Shown piece by piece: positions 44,225 through 53,516 of a stretch of DNA of 64,000 nt; positions within the stretch are counted from its first letter, which is position 1, and every line of letters begins with the position of its first letter. Source of the DNA: an uncultured Eubacterium sp. (GTDB lineage: Bacteria; Bacillota; Clostridia; Lachnospirales; Lachnospiraceae); NCBI GenBank assembly GCA_947642745.1, contig CANRTU010000021.1, forward strand, positions 1 to 64,000, given 5' to 3'. Under the pieces are notes generated by a model. It searched no databases. It saw nothing but the letters and a program-made list of their open reading frames with translations, and was not told the origin of the DNA. A program made the translations under genes and the position numbers.

Positions 44225-45397
44225 TCACAGACACAACAAATTCAGGTATTTATCTGAACTTATAAATTCTTTCGAAAACCACAGAATCTTTTCGTCCACA
44301 ACGCCCATTCCTTTCAGATAGTCCCTGATATTGTCCGCTGTCTGTTGTACTGTATTGGCAATCAGTATGTAATCATAATTTTTATTATCCAATATTTTCT
44401 CCGGACTGACCACATCCATTCCCAGTCTCCGGTAACTCACATAGTTTTTATCCGCCCATAAAACAATATCAGGGCCGTCCGTTTCTCTCAGATACTGATA
44501 CATTTTCTGTCCCAGCACGCCTGCTCCATAGATAATAACCCTGCTGTCTTTTGGTATCCCTCCATAGGGCAGGAGTATCCTTGCGTCAAATATCTGCATC
44601 TGGCGCATAAATAGCAGGTATTTCTGATACTGTGCCAGCTGGGGCGCCATAATTTCCCATACTCCCTCGTCTTTAAATACCTGTTCCAGATAAGCGGACA
44701 GTCTTACATATATTTCCATTTCGTTGCGGGTCTTTGTCCTGGTCATACTTCCCTGCCGCTGCACATAATGGTACCCGCATATACCGGTGACATTAATACG
44801 CAGTGCTTTCAGAACAGCCGGATATACTACCGCCGCATCTTCTCCGATGGTAATCCTTTCATCAACATTCATCTGTACCTGGCAGACAATTTCTCTGCGA
44901 AACAGCTTCGTAACCATATGAGGCTGCAGACCATATTCAAAAAATCTGCCTCCATACAGAAGATGTGGCAATAGCTGTTGCCTTGTATAAATCCCCGGCG
45001 CAACACTGCTGTATACCTTTTGTGAATCCCCGCCTATGTCGTGAAAATGACCGGAAACCACAATATCCGCTTCCGAAGCCTGTTGCGCATGGACCATTTT
45101 TTCGATATAATCAGCTTCGATCCAGTCATCCGCATCCACAAACCCCGCCAGGGCGCCACTGGCAGTTTTCAGACCGGCTATACGGGCGCTTGTGGCTCCT
45201 CCATTCGTTTTATGTATTACAATTACCCGTCCATCCGCTGCCGCATAATCATCACATCTTTTTCCGCTCTGATCGTCAGAACCATCATCTACCAGAATAA
45301 TTTCCAGATCTTTGTATGTCTGTCCCAGAATGCTGTCCATACATTCTGTGAAATGTACGCCAGCGTTATATACGGGTACAATTACACTTACAGTCAC
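44225..45397 (-). CDS. GT2 glycosyltransferase with C-terminal Rossmann-like domain
   Basis: A 390-residue fusion. Residues 1-270 are GT-A: VSVIVPVYNAGVHFTECMDS, VDDGSDDQSG near 37 and the metal site FVDADDWIEADY near 90. Residues about 285-380 are a Rossmann-like unit (SRVIIYGAGVLGQKMYQYL, ending GVVDEKILWFSKEF). The start is GTG and overlaps the upstream stop by four bases (GTGA). The fused domain recurs in eight other proteins of the locus. Sugar donor unknown. Confidence 0.87.
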   Translation of the reverse strand: MTVSVIVPVYNAGVHFTECMDSILGQTYKDLEIILVDDGSDDQSGKRCDDYAAADGRVIVIHKTNGGATSARIAGLKTASGALAGFVDADDWIEADYIEKMVHAQQASEADIVVSGHFHDIGGDSQKVYSSVAPGIYTRQQLLPHLLYGGRFFEYGLQPHMVTKLFRREIVCQVQMNVDERITIGEDAAVVYPAVLKALRINVTGICGYHYVQRQGSMTRTKTRNEMEIYVRLSAYLEQVFKDEGVWEIMAPQLAQYQKYLLFMRQMQIFDARILLPYGGIPKDSRVIIYGAGVLGQKMYQYLRETDGPDIVLWADKNYVSYRRLGMDVVSPEKILDNKNYDYILIANTVQQTADNIRDYLKGMGVVDEKILWFSKEFISSDKYLNLLCL

Positions 45398-46854
45398 TTT
45401 ACTTTCTCCTGCATGACAAGGTTGATCATCCGCTTCCAGAACGCATAATGATCATCCATGCTGCATTTCTTTCTCAGTTCTTTATAGGCCCTGCTTCCCA
45501 TATCCGGAAGCCGGCCCCTGTTTCTGTCCAGAAAACATATTCTTTGCGCCATCGTCCCATAATCGCCTACGGCAACGATAAATCCGTTTTCCCCGTCAGT
45601 AATATCATCCTGTACTCCCCATGTATTGGTAACAACAGGTACCGCTCCATTTGCCATTGCTTCAATAGTGGATCTGGATCTTCCTTCATGATCAGAAATA
45701 TTAATGCAGATATCTTTATCCTGCCAGAATGCCGCAATAGCGTTCTGGTCAATTTTTCCTAACATCCTGATTTTGTTTTCACAGCCGTGCTCTTTCGCAT
45801 AATTTCTGATTTTTTCTTCATAGCTTCCCCCGCCGGCAAATTCCAGATAATAATGCGCCTGCAGTTCTTCCAGTTTTGCTATCAGTTTTATCATTAAATC
45901 CATTCGTTTCTCTTCTTTTTCCAGTCGTCCGGCAAATCCTGCCCTGATTGGAAGAACCGGATCCAGGGAATAACCACGCCGCAACACGTTCTGGCATTCC
46001 ACCGGACAGAGCATGGTATAAATACTTTCTGAGGGAATCCCTCTTTTTATCATGTCTGTCCTGACTGCGGAATTGACGCTTACATACAGATCCGTACATT
46101 TTCTCATATGGATATAGCTGTCATTAATTTCCGCATAACCGCCCCTGATTCCTGATATAACTTTTATTTTACTGCCAAAGGCCTCTTTTAATATCTTTCC
46201 CGCCAGCAGCGTCTGATCCGGCTGGCTTGTAACAAGGATACATGGAAGATACTGAGCGATACAGTTTATGATCCGCTTCATATTATATGGGGTAAACATT
46301 TGTCCCCGGTCAATATCCGCTTTTAAAATATGACCCTTTAATTGTTCCGGAATGTCGTAGCTGGCATGGTCTGTTAATATGAACGATGTGTAATCACCCT
46401 CTTCTATAAATTTCGCACAGATTCCTTTCGTCCAGTTTTCAATTCCTCCCAGTCCGAGCCCTGCTTCACAACCAAAAATTACCGTTGTATGATCCTGTTC
46501 TTTTATTTTTTCTGCCGGAAGCATCTGCACCAGATCTGTTTTTTCATAAATCTCCATAATCAGACGGTGGTATGGTATTTCATGATATAATCCGGCCCGG
46601 CATAACTGTTGCATCCTTTTTCTGATTTTTGCGATTTCTATAAAACTCCCCACCGTAATGCATACCGGACTGTTCATTCCTTCACGCAGTACCTCCGGAG
46701 ATTCAATCCGGCGGTTTCCTATGGCCGTTCCCCATAAATCACGATTTCCGTCAACTATATGCCCTATGGGCATGTTGCAGGCCTCCATAAGCTTTATCAG
46801 AGAACCGCCCCTTTTTCCCACACCGTAAATGTTTATTTTTTTGTCCGGCTCCAA
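45394..46854 (-). CDS. GT4-type glycosyltransferase with N-terminal Rossmann-like domain
   Basis: A 486-residue fusion. Residues 5-105 form the Rossmann-like unit (KINIYGVGKRGGSLIKLME). The rest is a GT-B glycosyltransferase with AGLGLGGIENWTKG near 135, RAGFAGRLEKEEKRMDLMIKL near 310, and the C-terminal motif INISDHEGRSRSTIEAMANGAVPVVTN containing the EAMA glutamate site. The start is probably TTG after GAGGGTGG. It is translationally coupled to the GT2 downstream. Confidence 0.86.
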   Translation of the reverse strand: MEPDKKINIYGVGKRGGSLIKLMEACNMPIGHIVDGNRDLWGTAIGNRRIESPEVLREGMNSPVCITVGSFIEIAKIRKRMQQLCRAGLYHEIPYHRLIMEIYEKTDLVQMLPAEKIKEQDHTTVIFGCEAGLGLGGIENWTKGICAKFIEEGDYTSFILTDHASYDIPEQLKGHILKADIDRGQMFTPYNMKRIINCIAQYLPCILVTSQPDQTLLAGKILKEAFGSKIKVISGIRGGYAEINDSYIHMRKCTDLYVSVNSAVRTDMIKRGIPSESIYTMLCPVECQNVLRRGYSLDPVLPIRAGFAGRLEKEEKRMDLMIKLIAKLEELQAHYYLEFAGGGSYEEKIRNYAKEHGCENKIRMLGKIDQNAIAAFWQDKDICINISDHEGRSRSTIEAMANGAVPVVTNTWGVQDDITDGENGFIVAVGDYGTMAQRICFLDRNRGRLPDMGSRAYKELRKKCSMDDHYAFWKRMINLVMQEKVK

Positions 46855-47013
46855 AGTCTGCCACCCTCTTTCCGTCCAGAATCGTATTTTATTTATGTTA
46901 TATCATTTATTTAAAATACCTTTTTCTCTAAGAATGTACGGTTCTGTCTGTATCCATCCGGATAAAGATCTTTGAACTTCTTTTACATATTTCACAAGTA
47001 TATATTTTATCCA

Positions 47014-48285
47014 TCAACATACACTGATTCCCACGGTACAGACTACAGAGTCCTCATAGCATTGATCGTATACCGGAATTACCCTTGTATCGCCAAACAT
47101 CTCGTTGTTATATTTATGCGCAATATAACTGTGTCCTTCCCCTTTCAGAAACCACTCATATTCCAGATCCAGATGTCCGATGTCCAGCGCACGGTATCCT
47201 GCCTCTGCCAGATCATAAGCCAGTACAGTCGCCGAAGGGCCAAGGGCCAGCAGTATTAATTTATTCTTTCCGTATTGTAATGCCGCATGTAGAATTTCAT
47301 CATATACATCATACGCATTTTCGTTTGGCGCAAGTATCCGGCTGATGCTTTTCGCATTACAGAACAGATCATTTCCCACACCCATGCGGGTTTTATCTCC
47401 CTCAACAAACAGTACATCCTGCTGATCCCATATCTGCTTTAACGCATGAAATCTTCCAGCCGCCTGCTCTCTCTGATCCCGTGGATAGATCACGTAGGGT
47501 CTGCTGATATAGGCATTGTAATATTCTTTATCCATATTCAGCAACGCATAGTGCTGTTCACGTTTTTCAGGCGTCATGTATCTGCGGATGCTTGTTCTGG
47601 TCTGTTCCCGGTACTGTTCCAGTGAGCCATAGTCACTGGCAATGGCTACAATATGATCAGGCAGACTGCTGGTCAGTATTTCTTTCAGACGCCCTGCCAG
47701 CTGTGCGTTACCAGACTGGTATATATCTTTGGCATTTCCAAAAATCAGTTCAAATTCCCCATCTCCATACCGGCTTATGGAGCATCTGTCAGCAATCAGT
47801 TTCTTACAGGTATCTTCCACACTACAGACTTTCGGCAGTCTTACTTTTCCCTTTTTCAGCTTATCCGCCGCCTCATGTAAGTAATTCCGTTCCATTAAAA
47901 TAATACATTCTTCTAATTCCCGGATTCTTCTGTTTCTATGATTTATACTTATTTTTAATCGTAATGTCTCAGCGGCATCAAGCTCAAATATATTTTTATA
48001 TATAGATAAATCCAGATCCGGCGCACAAAATTCTATGATCCGGTTTTCCGCAACTCCCAGATCCATCAGCTGCCGCTTCACCGGCCCGGAATCATATATA
48101 AAAATTATAATAAAATCAACGTTATTGTCCGGAAAGTCATAAGGTGAATATACTTTTTTATTTAATATTACATTTCCTGACAAAGGAGCATGATTATCAA
48201 TAAAAAAAAGTATATCTGCTTCTTTCCGGAACAGTCCGTTTAATTCTTTCAGATAACCTGTTCCGCCCATCAACGCAATTTTCAT
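47014..48285 (-). CDS. GT-D type (DUF1792/SP_1767-like) glycosyltransferase with N-terminal Rossmann-like domain
   Basis: A 423-residue protein. The N-terminal 100 residues start MKIALMGGTGYLKELNG, with later VDFIIIFIYDSG and ENRIIEFCAPD. A helical spacer leads to a GT-D catalytic part from about 165 (SISRYGDGEFELIFG, then LLALGPSATVLAYDLAEAGYRALDIGHLDLEYEWF), as in streptococcal glycosyltransferases of the DUF1792 class. The start MKIALMGG at 48285 follows GGAG; an ATG seven codons earlier also has an RBS. It lies 55 bases after the previous gene. Confidence 0.82.
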   Translation of the reverse strand: MKIALMGGTGYLKELNGLFRKEADILFFIDNHAPLSGNVILNKKVYSPYDFPDNNVDFIIIFIYDSGPVKRQLMDLGVAENRIIEFCAPDLDLSIYKNIFELDAAETLRLKISINHRNRRIRELEECIILMERNYLHEAADKLKKGKVRLPKVCSVEDTCKKLIADRCSISRYGDGEFELIFGNAKDIYQSGNAQLAGRLKEILTSSLPDHIVAIASDYGSLEQYREQTRTSIRRYMTPEKREQHYALLNMDKEYYNAYISRPYVIYPRDQREQAAGRFHALKQIWDQQDVLFVEGDKTRMGVGNDLFCNAKSISRILAPNENAYDVYDEILHAALQYGKNKLILLALGPSATVLAYDLAEAGYRALDIGHLDLEYEWFLKGEGHSYIAHKYNNEMFGDTRVIPVYDQCYEDSVVCTVGISVC

Positions 48286-48340
48286 AAATACTCCATTCCC
48301 GTACATATCGTCACTCCTGGCAGTTACATACACGTCTGCC

Positions 48341-49654
48341 TTATGCGTCGGTCCGCAATACTGAAAAAATACCATCTTCATACAAATGCTGGTTCTTATA
48401 AATCCCTTCATCATTTCCGAGCAGATAATTCCATACTTCCAGATGCTTTTCAACATAATGCTTCCAGGTCCACCCGCTTACAGACTTTACCAGCTTTTTC
48501 CGTTTTGTTTGCAGGTCCAGAAGCACCTGTTTAAAATCACCGGATGTCCGGCACGCATAGGTGATTCCATCCTTTACATCCAGATGATATCCCTGTGGTG
48601 TGACAATGGTCTCCACACCGGCACGCAGCGCATCCAGAAACCCCATCGAACCTTCATCAAATCCCCAGAATAAATAATAGTCCAGGGCAGGTATGAGCTT
48701 TATATATTCTTCATAATGAAATTCATCGTAATAATCTGTCTGAAATCCCATTTTCTTTATGGCATCCACAATATTGTTCCAGCCAGAACCCATTATTTTA
48801 AACGCAAAGTAATCCGGGTCCAGCGACCTGCACAGATCAATTAATATATTCTCATTTTTTCTATGATCTTCATGGGTTTTATGGGTAATCCCCAGCACAT
48901 ATTTCTTAGGACTTATTACACCGTCCTGAGCTGGATTAATATAGCATATTTTTTCTCTTGGTATTCCATAAGACGCCAGTTTTTCCATCGTCTGCCCGGA
49001 CATACAGATCCCCATACCGGCCTTTTTTAGCTGGTGTTTTAAAAATTCCATTTTGTTCAGGGAATCAATATGCGTAATCATAAATGTTTCATTATAATCA
49101 GCAGTCACCGGTTCACAGCTTGCATAACTGACGTGATGATTAATGTCTGCATATGGATCAATGCCGTTACCAATCGTACACCGGTATCCCTCTTTATCCA
49201 GTTCTTCCTTCATTTTTAGCGCAAACTTCCGCAAAATCCACCCCTGATCTTCACAGACAATACGGACATCCTGCAGCTTCCGCTTTTTTTTAAAGCCTGT
49301 CTTTTTTATTTCTTTGTACAGATCAAACGCCACGTTATCAAAGTAATCAAAAATTAACGCATTTACTGACAATCCTGCCAGCTGAGCCTTTATTTCTTTT
49401 CTGCTCTGTTCCTCTCTTACGCAAATAACAATGAGCAGTGTCTCTCCTGTTGCTTCGAGCTCCTCTGGTAATATTACTGTTACACCGTTAAATGTTTTTA
49501 TTTTGTCCGCATGCCTGTCACATACATAAGCTACATTTTTCAAATACGGAAACGCTCTCTGCGCACAGATCCCCGCACCATATATGACGCTTTTATGACC
49601 CAGGCTTTCACATACTTCAAAATAATTGTCCTCCCTGGACATAAACTTTACCAT
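48341..49654 (-). CDS. GT-B glycosyltransferase with N-terminal Rossmann-like domain
   Basis: A 437-residue protein. Residues about 20-100 hold the shared unit (GHKSVIYGAGICAQRAFPYL, then LLIVICVREEQ). From 130 on, the fold looks like a GT-B glycosyltransferase: YASCEPVTADYNETFMITHI, MSGQTMEKLASYGIPREKI, then VLGITHKTHEDHRKNENIL and the C-terminal WGFDEGSMGFLDALRAGVETIV. The exact GT family was not recognised. The start at 49654 follows GGAG by 8 bases. Confidence 0.75.
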   Translation of the reverse strand: MVKFMSREDNYFEVCESLGHKSVIYGAGICAQRAFPYLKNVAYVCDRHADKIKTFNGVTVILPEELEATGETLLIVICVREEQSRKEIKAQLAGLSVNALIFDYFDNVAFDLYKEIKKTGFKKKRKLQDVRIVCEDQGWILRKFALKMKEELDKEGYRCTIGNGIDPYADINHHVSYASCEPVTADYNETFMITHIDSLNKMEFLKHQLKKAGMGICMSGQTMEKLASYGIPREKICYINPAQDGVISPKKYVLGITHKTHEDHRKNENILIDLCRSLDPDYFAFKIMGSGWNNIVDAIKKMGFQTDYYDEFHYEEYIKLIPALDYYLFWGFDEGSMGFLDALRAGVETIVTPQGYHLDVKDGITYACRTSGDFKQVLLDLQTKRKKLVKSVSGWTWKHYVEKHLEVWNYLLGNDEGIYKNQHLYEDGIFSVLRTDA

Positions 49655-49756
49655 TTTATTTTCTCCATTATACACAGACAGATATTTTACGATATTTTCA
49701 GCTTACAGAGATTCAGCTCCCAGATCCGCTAATGCATCAGGTAAATGGCGCATCTG

Positions 49757-50521
49757 TCATTTTGCCCCTGCGAGAAAATAACTGGTCCACGAATCAAAAT
49801 CTGTTTCCCGCAGCGTCTGACAGTCCAGCTGATCCATCAGCTCAAAGCCAGCCTCATTTAACAGAAGCTCCAGTTCCGGCCGGAAAAAATACCTCATACG
49901 ATGAACTTCATGAATTGTCTGTACTTTATGGTTTTCTTTATTAATAATCAGCACTTCATAATCAATATCCGCAATATTTTCTTTATCATGTAAGACTGGT
50001 CTGGCTATCCGGATGAGCCGGTTCTTTTCATCCTCTATTTCCTTTACCCTTACACATGGTTTATCACTTAAAACTCCGGGACCATACCAGGCGTCGAAAA
50101 GAAAGCAGCCCTTTGTATTACTTTTCAGTGCTTTTTTAGCAGACCGGAAGGTGTTCAGAATATCCGCATTTGTATTCTGATAGCTCATTACATGAAACAG
50201 GGAAATTACCGCATCATATTTCTTCTCTGACTTATAATTTCTGATATCCGCAGTTTCAAATTGTACGCCGCTCCCATGCAGAGCAGCATTTTTCCCCGCA
50301 ATATCTGTCATTAACGGACTAAGATCAATCCCCCTGCAGTAATAACCCAGTTTTTCCAGCTCGATATCATGTTTACCCGTACCACATCCAAAATTAATAA
50401 TATCCCTGATTCCGGAATTATAAGTTTTTAACAGCTTATCTACTGTTTCCGCTTCTGTTTTATAATCTTTATCTTTATAAAACGAGTTATAATAATACGC
50501 ATAATCCTGAAACACTTCCAT
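49757..50521 (-). CDS. Class I SAM-dependent methyltransferase
   Basis: A 254-residue methyltransferase. Motif I is IINFGCGTGKHDIELEKLGY near residue 40, followed by CRGIDLSPLMTDIA, then DAVISLFHVMSYQN and a barrel-like C-terminus. The start MEVFQDYAYYYNSFY was chosen because GGAGG lies 5 bases before it. It probably methylates a sugar or a nucleotide-sugar intermediate; no substrate information is visible. It follows the DegT aminotransferase gene by about 100 bases. Confidence 0.85.
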   Translation of the reverse strand: MEVFQDYAYYYNSFYKDKDYKTEAETVDKLLKTYNSGIRDIINFGCGTGKHDIELEKLGYYCRGIDLSPLMTDIAGKNAALHGSGVQFETADIRNYKSEKKYDAVISLFHVMSYQNTNADILNTFRSAKKALKSNTKGCFLFDAWYGPGVLSDKPCVRVKEIEDEKNRLIRIARPVLHDKENIADIDYEVLIINKENHKVQTIHEVHRMRYFFRPELELLLNEAGFELMDQLDCQTLRETDFDSWTSYFLAGAK

Positions 50522-50618
50522 GAGTTCCTCCATGCGGATGGCAGGCTTTATACCGCTTTTACATTAACCTGTTTTTTCAGCTTCTTTCATTATCCTGTTT
50601 CTTACATTATTCTGATCC

Positions 50619-51740
50619 TTATTGCACTCCTAAAACCTTATGCAACCTGTCTGCGACTACTTCCATCTGTTCCTCTGTGATCGCCAGTCCGCACGGAATA
50701 TAAAATCCTTTCCTGGCCAGATATTCTGCCTGCGGATAGCTTTCTCCCGCAAACAATCCCTGTTTCTGATATACCGGCTGCTCATGCATACACCAGAAAA
50801 ACGTCCTGGTTCCTATGCCTTCTGCCGCCAGCAGTTTTGTAACTTCACGGTTTGAAAGCGGATGATCCCTGTCCAGAACAATCCCATATACCCAGTATAT
50901 ATTGTCCGCATATCCGCTCTCCGGTACCGGCAGTTTTATGCCTTTTATATCCGACAGCCGCTGCGTATAAAACCGTCCTGTTTCCCGCTTCTTCCGCACA
51001 AATTCATCCAGCCGTTCCAGCTGTGCCAGCCCCACTGCTGCCTGCAGGTTTGTAAAACGATAGTTGCCGCTTATCTCATCATGTACATACCGGATATCCT
51101 GCCGGAAACAGAGATTGCGGAGCATCCTGCACCGTTGTGCCAGCATATCATCATCCGTTACGACCATTCCGCCCTCGCCTGTAGTCACATGCTTATTGGG
51201 ATAAAAACTAAACGTACTGATATCGCCAAAACTTCCACAGGGCCTGCCTCTGTATGTTTGTCCATGCATCTGTGCCGCATCTTCCACAATTTTAAGATGA
51301 TATCTGTCCGCAAGATCCAGCACCGGTTCCATATCCGCCGGAAGCCCGTATATATGCACGACCAGAACCGCTTTTGTCCTGGCAGTGATCTTTTCTTCTA
51401 TTTCGTCCACCCGCATATTCCAGGTATCCGGATCGCTGTCCACAAGCACTGGTTTTGCTCCCAGTTTCGTTACTGCCATTGCGCAGGAGATAATCGTAAA
51501 AGCCGGCATAATGACTTCATCGCCTGCCTGTATGCCGATTGCCTGCATGGCTACTTCCAGGGCGGCGGTACCGTTTGTTACCGCAATCCCGTGCCGGCGT
51601 CCCACCGAAGCACTCATCCTTTGCTCAAACTGCTTTACAAATGGTCCCTCAGAAGATATCCAGCCTGTATCAATACATTCCGCTAAATACTTCTTTTCAT
51701 TTCCGTTTAATAGAGGTTCATTCACCGGTATAAAATCCAT
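50619..51740 (-). CDS. DegT/DnrJ/EryC1/StrS aminotransferase (PLP)
   Basis: Sugar aminotransferase, 373 residues. It has GRRHGIAVTNGTAALEVAM near residue 50, MPAFTIISCAMAV, IVEDAAQMHGQTY near 150-162, and the PLP lysine in FSFYPNKHVTTGEGGMVVTDD near 182. It would convert a 4-keto (or 3-keto) nucleotide sugar to an amino sugar using glutamate. It is one of two such genes in the locus; the cupin protein encoded just upstream may supply or isomerise its keto-sugar. AGGGG lies 6 bases before the ATG. Confidence 0.92.
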   Translation of the reverse strand: MDFIPVNEPLLNGNEKKYLAECIDTGWISSEGPFVKQFEQRMSASVGRRHGIAVTNGTAALEVAMQAIGIQAGDEVIMPAFTIISCAMAVTKLGAKPVLVDSDPDTWNMRVDEIEEKITARTKAVLVVHIYGLPADMEPVLDLADRYHLKIVEDAAQMHGQTYRGRPCGSFGDISTFSFYPNKHVTTGEGGMVVTDDDMLAQRCRMLRNLCFRQDIRYVHDEISGNYRFTNLQAAVGLAQLERLDEFVRKKRETGRFYTQRLSDIKGIKLPVPESGYADNIYWVYGIVLDRDHPLSNREVTKLLAAEGIGTRTFFWCMHEQPVYQKQGLFAGESYPQAEYLARKGFYIPCGLAITEEQMEVVADRLHKVLGVQ

Positions 51741-51744
51741 GACA

Positions 51745-52188
51745 TTACCCCTCCGCCTTCCATATCACTTCATCATCCCGGATATTTTCAAACCTGGTCT
51801 TATCCATTTCACCGGAATAAGGTCCCTGTTTCACCTCGATCATTTCTACTTCTTCCAGCACTTTAAACCCATGTCCCCCGGAAGTAAGCAGAATCACATC
51901 TCCGGAATTTAATACCCGGCTTTCCAGATAGTCTTTATAGTCGTCATAAAAATCCACCCGCAGCCTGCCCTTTTTAATAAAAAGCACCTCCTGGGTGAGC
52001 ACTACGTTTCTGTGTACCAGATTATGTATATGGGCGTCAATCACCCGCCCCGCCGGATGGTGCATACAGGCCAGCTGCTGTGAGTATTCGTCTGGTGTAA
52101 GAAATTCCACACCCTGGCACTGGTAATCGTTTTTAATAATAATGGCTAACAGTCTGTCCTTTTTGGTAATCATCTGTATCTGTGACAC
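51745..52188 (-). CDS. Cupin-fold protein, possible sugar isomerase/epimerase
   Basis: A 147-residue cupin: beta-rich core with HIHNLVHRN, EVLFIKKGRLRVDFYDD and LTSGGHGFKVLEE. Cupins of this type in polysaccharide loci include FdtA-like 3,4-ketoisomerases and WbuC-like proteins of unknown role. It lies 4 bases before the DegT aminotransferase start, a tight coupling that suggests both act on the same nucleotide sugar. The start is GTG with AGGA upstream. The reaction is inferred from context only. Confidence 0.72.
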   Translation of the reverse strand: MSQIQMITKKDRLLAIIIKNDYQCQGVEFLTPDEYSQQLACMHHPAGRVIDAHIHNLVHRNVVLTQEVLFIKKGRLRVDFYDDYKDYLESRVLNSGDVILLTSGGHGFKVLEEVEMIEVKQGPYSGEMDKTRFENIRDDEVIWKAEG

Positions 52189-52300
52189 TGTTTCCTGTCC
52201 TCCCTGTCTGCCGCTTTCCGGCTCCTCACGAACCTCTGCTTTTCCTTCAGATCATTCCGGAAAAACGCCTTAAAATACTTTCCTGAAAAACATATGCTTT

Positions 52301-53476
52301 TCAGACACATATCTGCTCTTCCGGCAGAAACCACACAATCTTTTCTTCTGAAATTCCCAGTCGCAACAGCTGTTTTTTTATTTCAGAAGCCGCATGTTCT
52401 TCTTTTACCGCTATGAGCACAATGTCAAATGCCATATCTTTCAGGCCGCTTACCGGCATACACAGCTGATTGTGTCTGCTGACAAATTTCTGGTCGGTCC
52501 ACGCCACAATATGATACCGGGAATCCAGTATCATCTGGCTGACATAATCTTTTCCCATTTTACCTGCCCCGTAAATAACCAGACGTTTTGCTTTCAGGCT
52601 GTTCTTATCCGGCAGTATATGGGCGACCGTTCCCAGGCCTTTGTTATAAAAGTAATTCATACAATGCACCATACGGCCAGTGAGATAATGGTCCATATAG
52701 TCTTTCATCTGATCATGGCAGCCGTATTCTTTCCATAAAGCACATAACGCATGATGCAGGCTGCTTTCCTGCCAGAACTTATCCATACTCCACATATGGG
52801 ATATGGAAGTATCACGTATGATATAATGGTATTCCGCCTGCGCCAGTACGGCAAACCTGCCGCTTTTTAAAATACATCTGCATAAAGTAAGAATATCTTC
52901 GCCAAAAGAAAGGTGGTCAGGTACCCGACAATAACAATCTTTGATAAAATCTGTCCGGAACAGCTTGGAACATAATATACTGACGAAGTACTCTTCATCT
53001 CTTTCATCATGGCTTACAATATGTTTTTGTATCAGCTCAGTTTTATTTTCTTTATCCGTATACTCTTTATCAGCGGCATTTATGAGCATCTTTGCGGCGC
53101 CATCCGCTGTTTCGGCAACGATGCCACTATGTACAAAGTCTGCGTCAGTCTGATGAAGATAGCATAACAGATGCTCATAAAATCTTTCTTCTATATAATC
53201 ATCCCCATCTATAAACCCTGTATATCTGCCTGTGGCAGCCTCCAGTCCGGCTTTTCTGGCAGTCACCAGACCCCCGTTTGCCTTATGAATCACGCTGATT
53301 CTTGGATCCAGCGCCGCATACTGTTCGCATATTTTCCCCGAATGGTCTGTCGAACCGTCGTCTACAAGTATTATCTCCAGATCCCTGTATGTCTGCTTCT
53401 GAATGCTTTCTATGCACCCGGGTAAATATTGTTCCACATTGTATACAGGCACAATGACACTGATTACGTTTTTCAT
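52301..53476 (-). CDS. GT2 glycosyltransferase with C-terminal Rossmann-like domain
   Basis: A 391-residue fusion with the same plan as the gene at 44225-45397. The N-terminal GT-A domain has VISVIVPVYNVEQYLPGCIE, VDDGSTDHSG and FIDGDDYIEERFY. The C-terminal unit starts RLVIYGAGKMGKDYVSQM near residue 295 and ends GISEEKIVWFLPEE. AAGGAG lies 12 bases before the ATG. Donor and acceptor are unknown. Confidence 0.86.
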   Translation of the reverse strand: MKNVISVIVPVYNVEQYLPGCIESIQKQTYRDLEIILVDDGSTDHSGKICEQYAALDPRISVIHKANGGLVTARKAGLEAATGRYTGFIDGDDYIEERFYEHLLCYLHQTDADFVHSGIVAETADGAAKMLINAADKEYTDKENKTELIQKHIVSHDERDEEYFVSILCSKLFRTDFIKDCYCRVPDHLSFGEDILTLCRCILKSGRFAVLAQAEYHYIIRDTSISHMWSMDKFWQESSLHHALCALWKEYGCHDQMKDYMDHYLTGRMVHCMNYFYNKGLGTVAHILPDKNSLKAKRLVIYGAGKMGKDYVSQMILDSRYHIVAWTDQKFVSRHNQLCMPVSGLKDMAFDIVLIAVKEEHAASEIKKQLLRLGISEEKIVWFLPEEQICV

Positions 53477-53516
53477 GTTAATGTCAGACTCCTTCTGTTC
53501 TTCCTGGCTGTGCTCT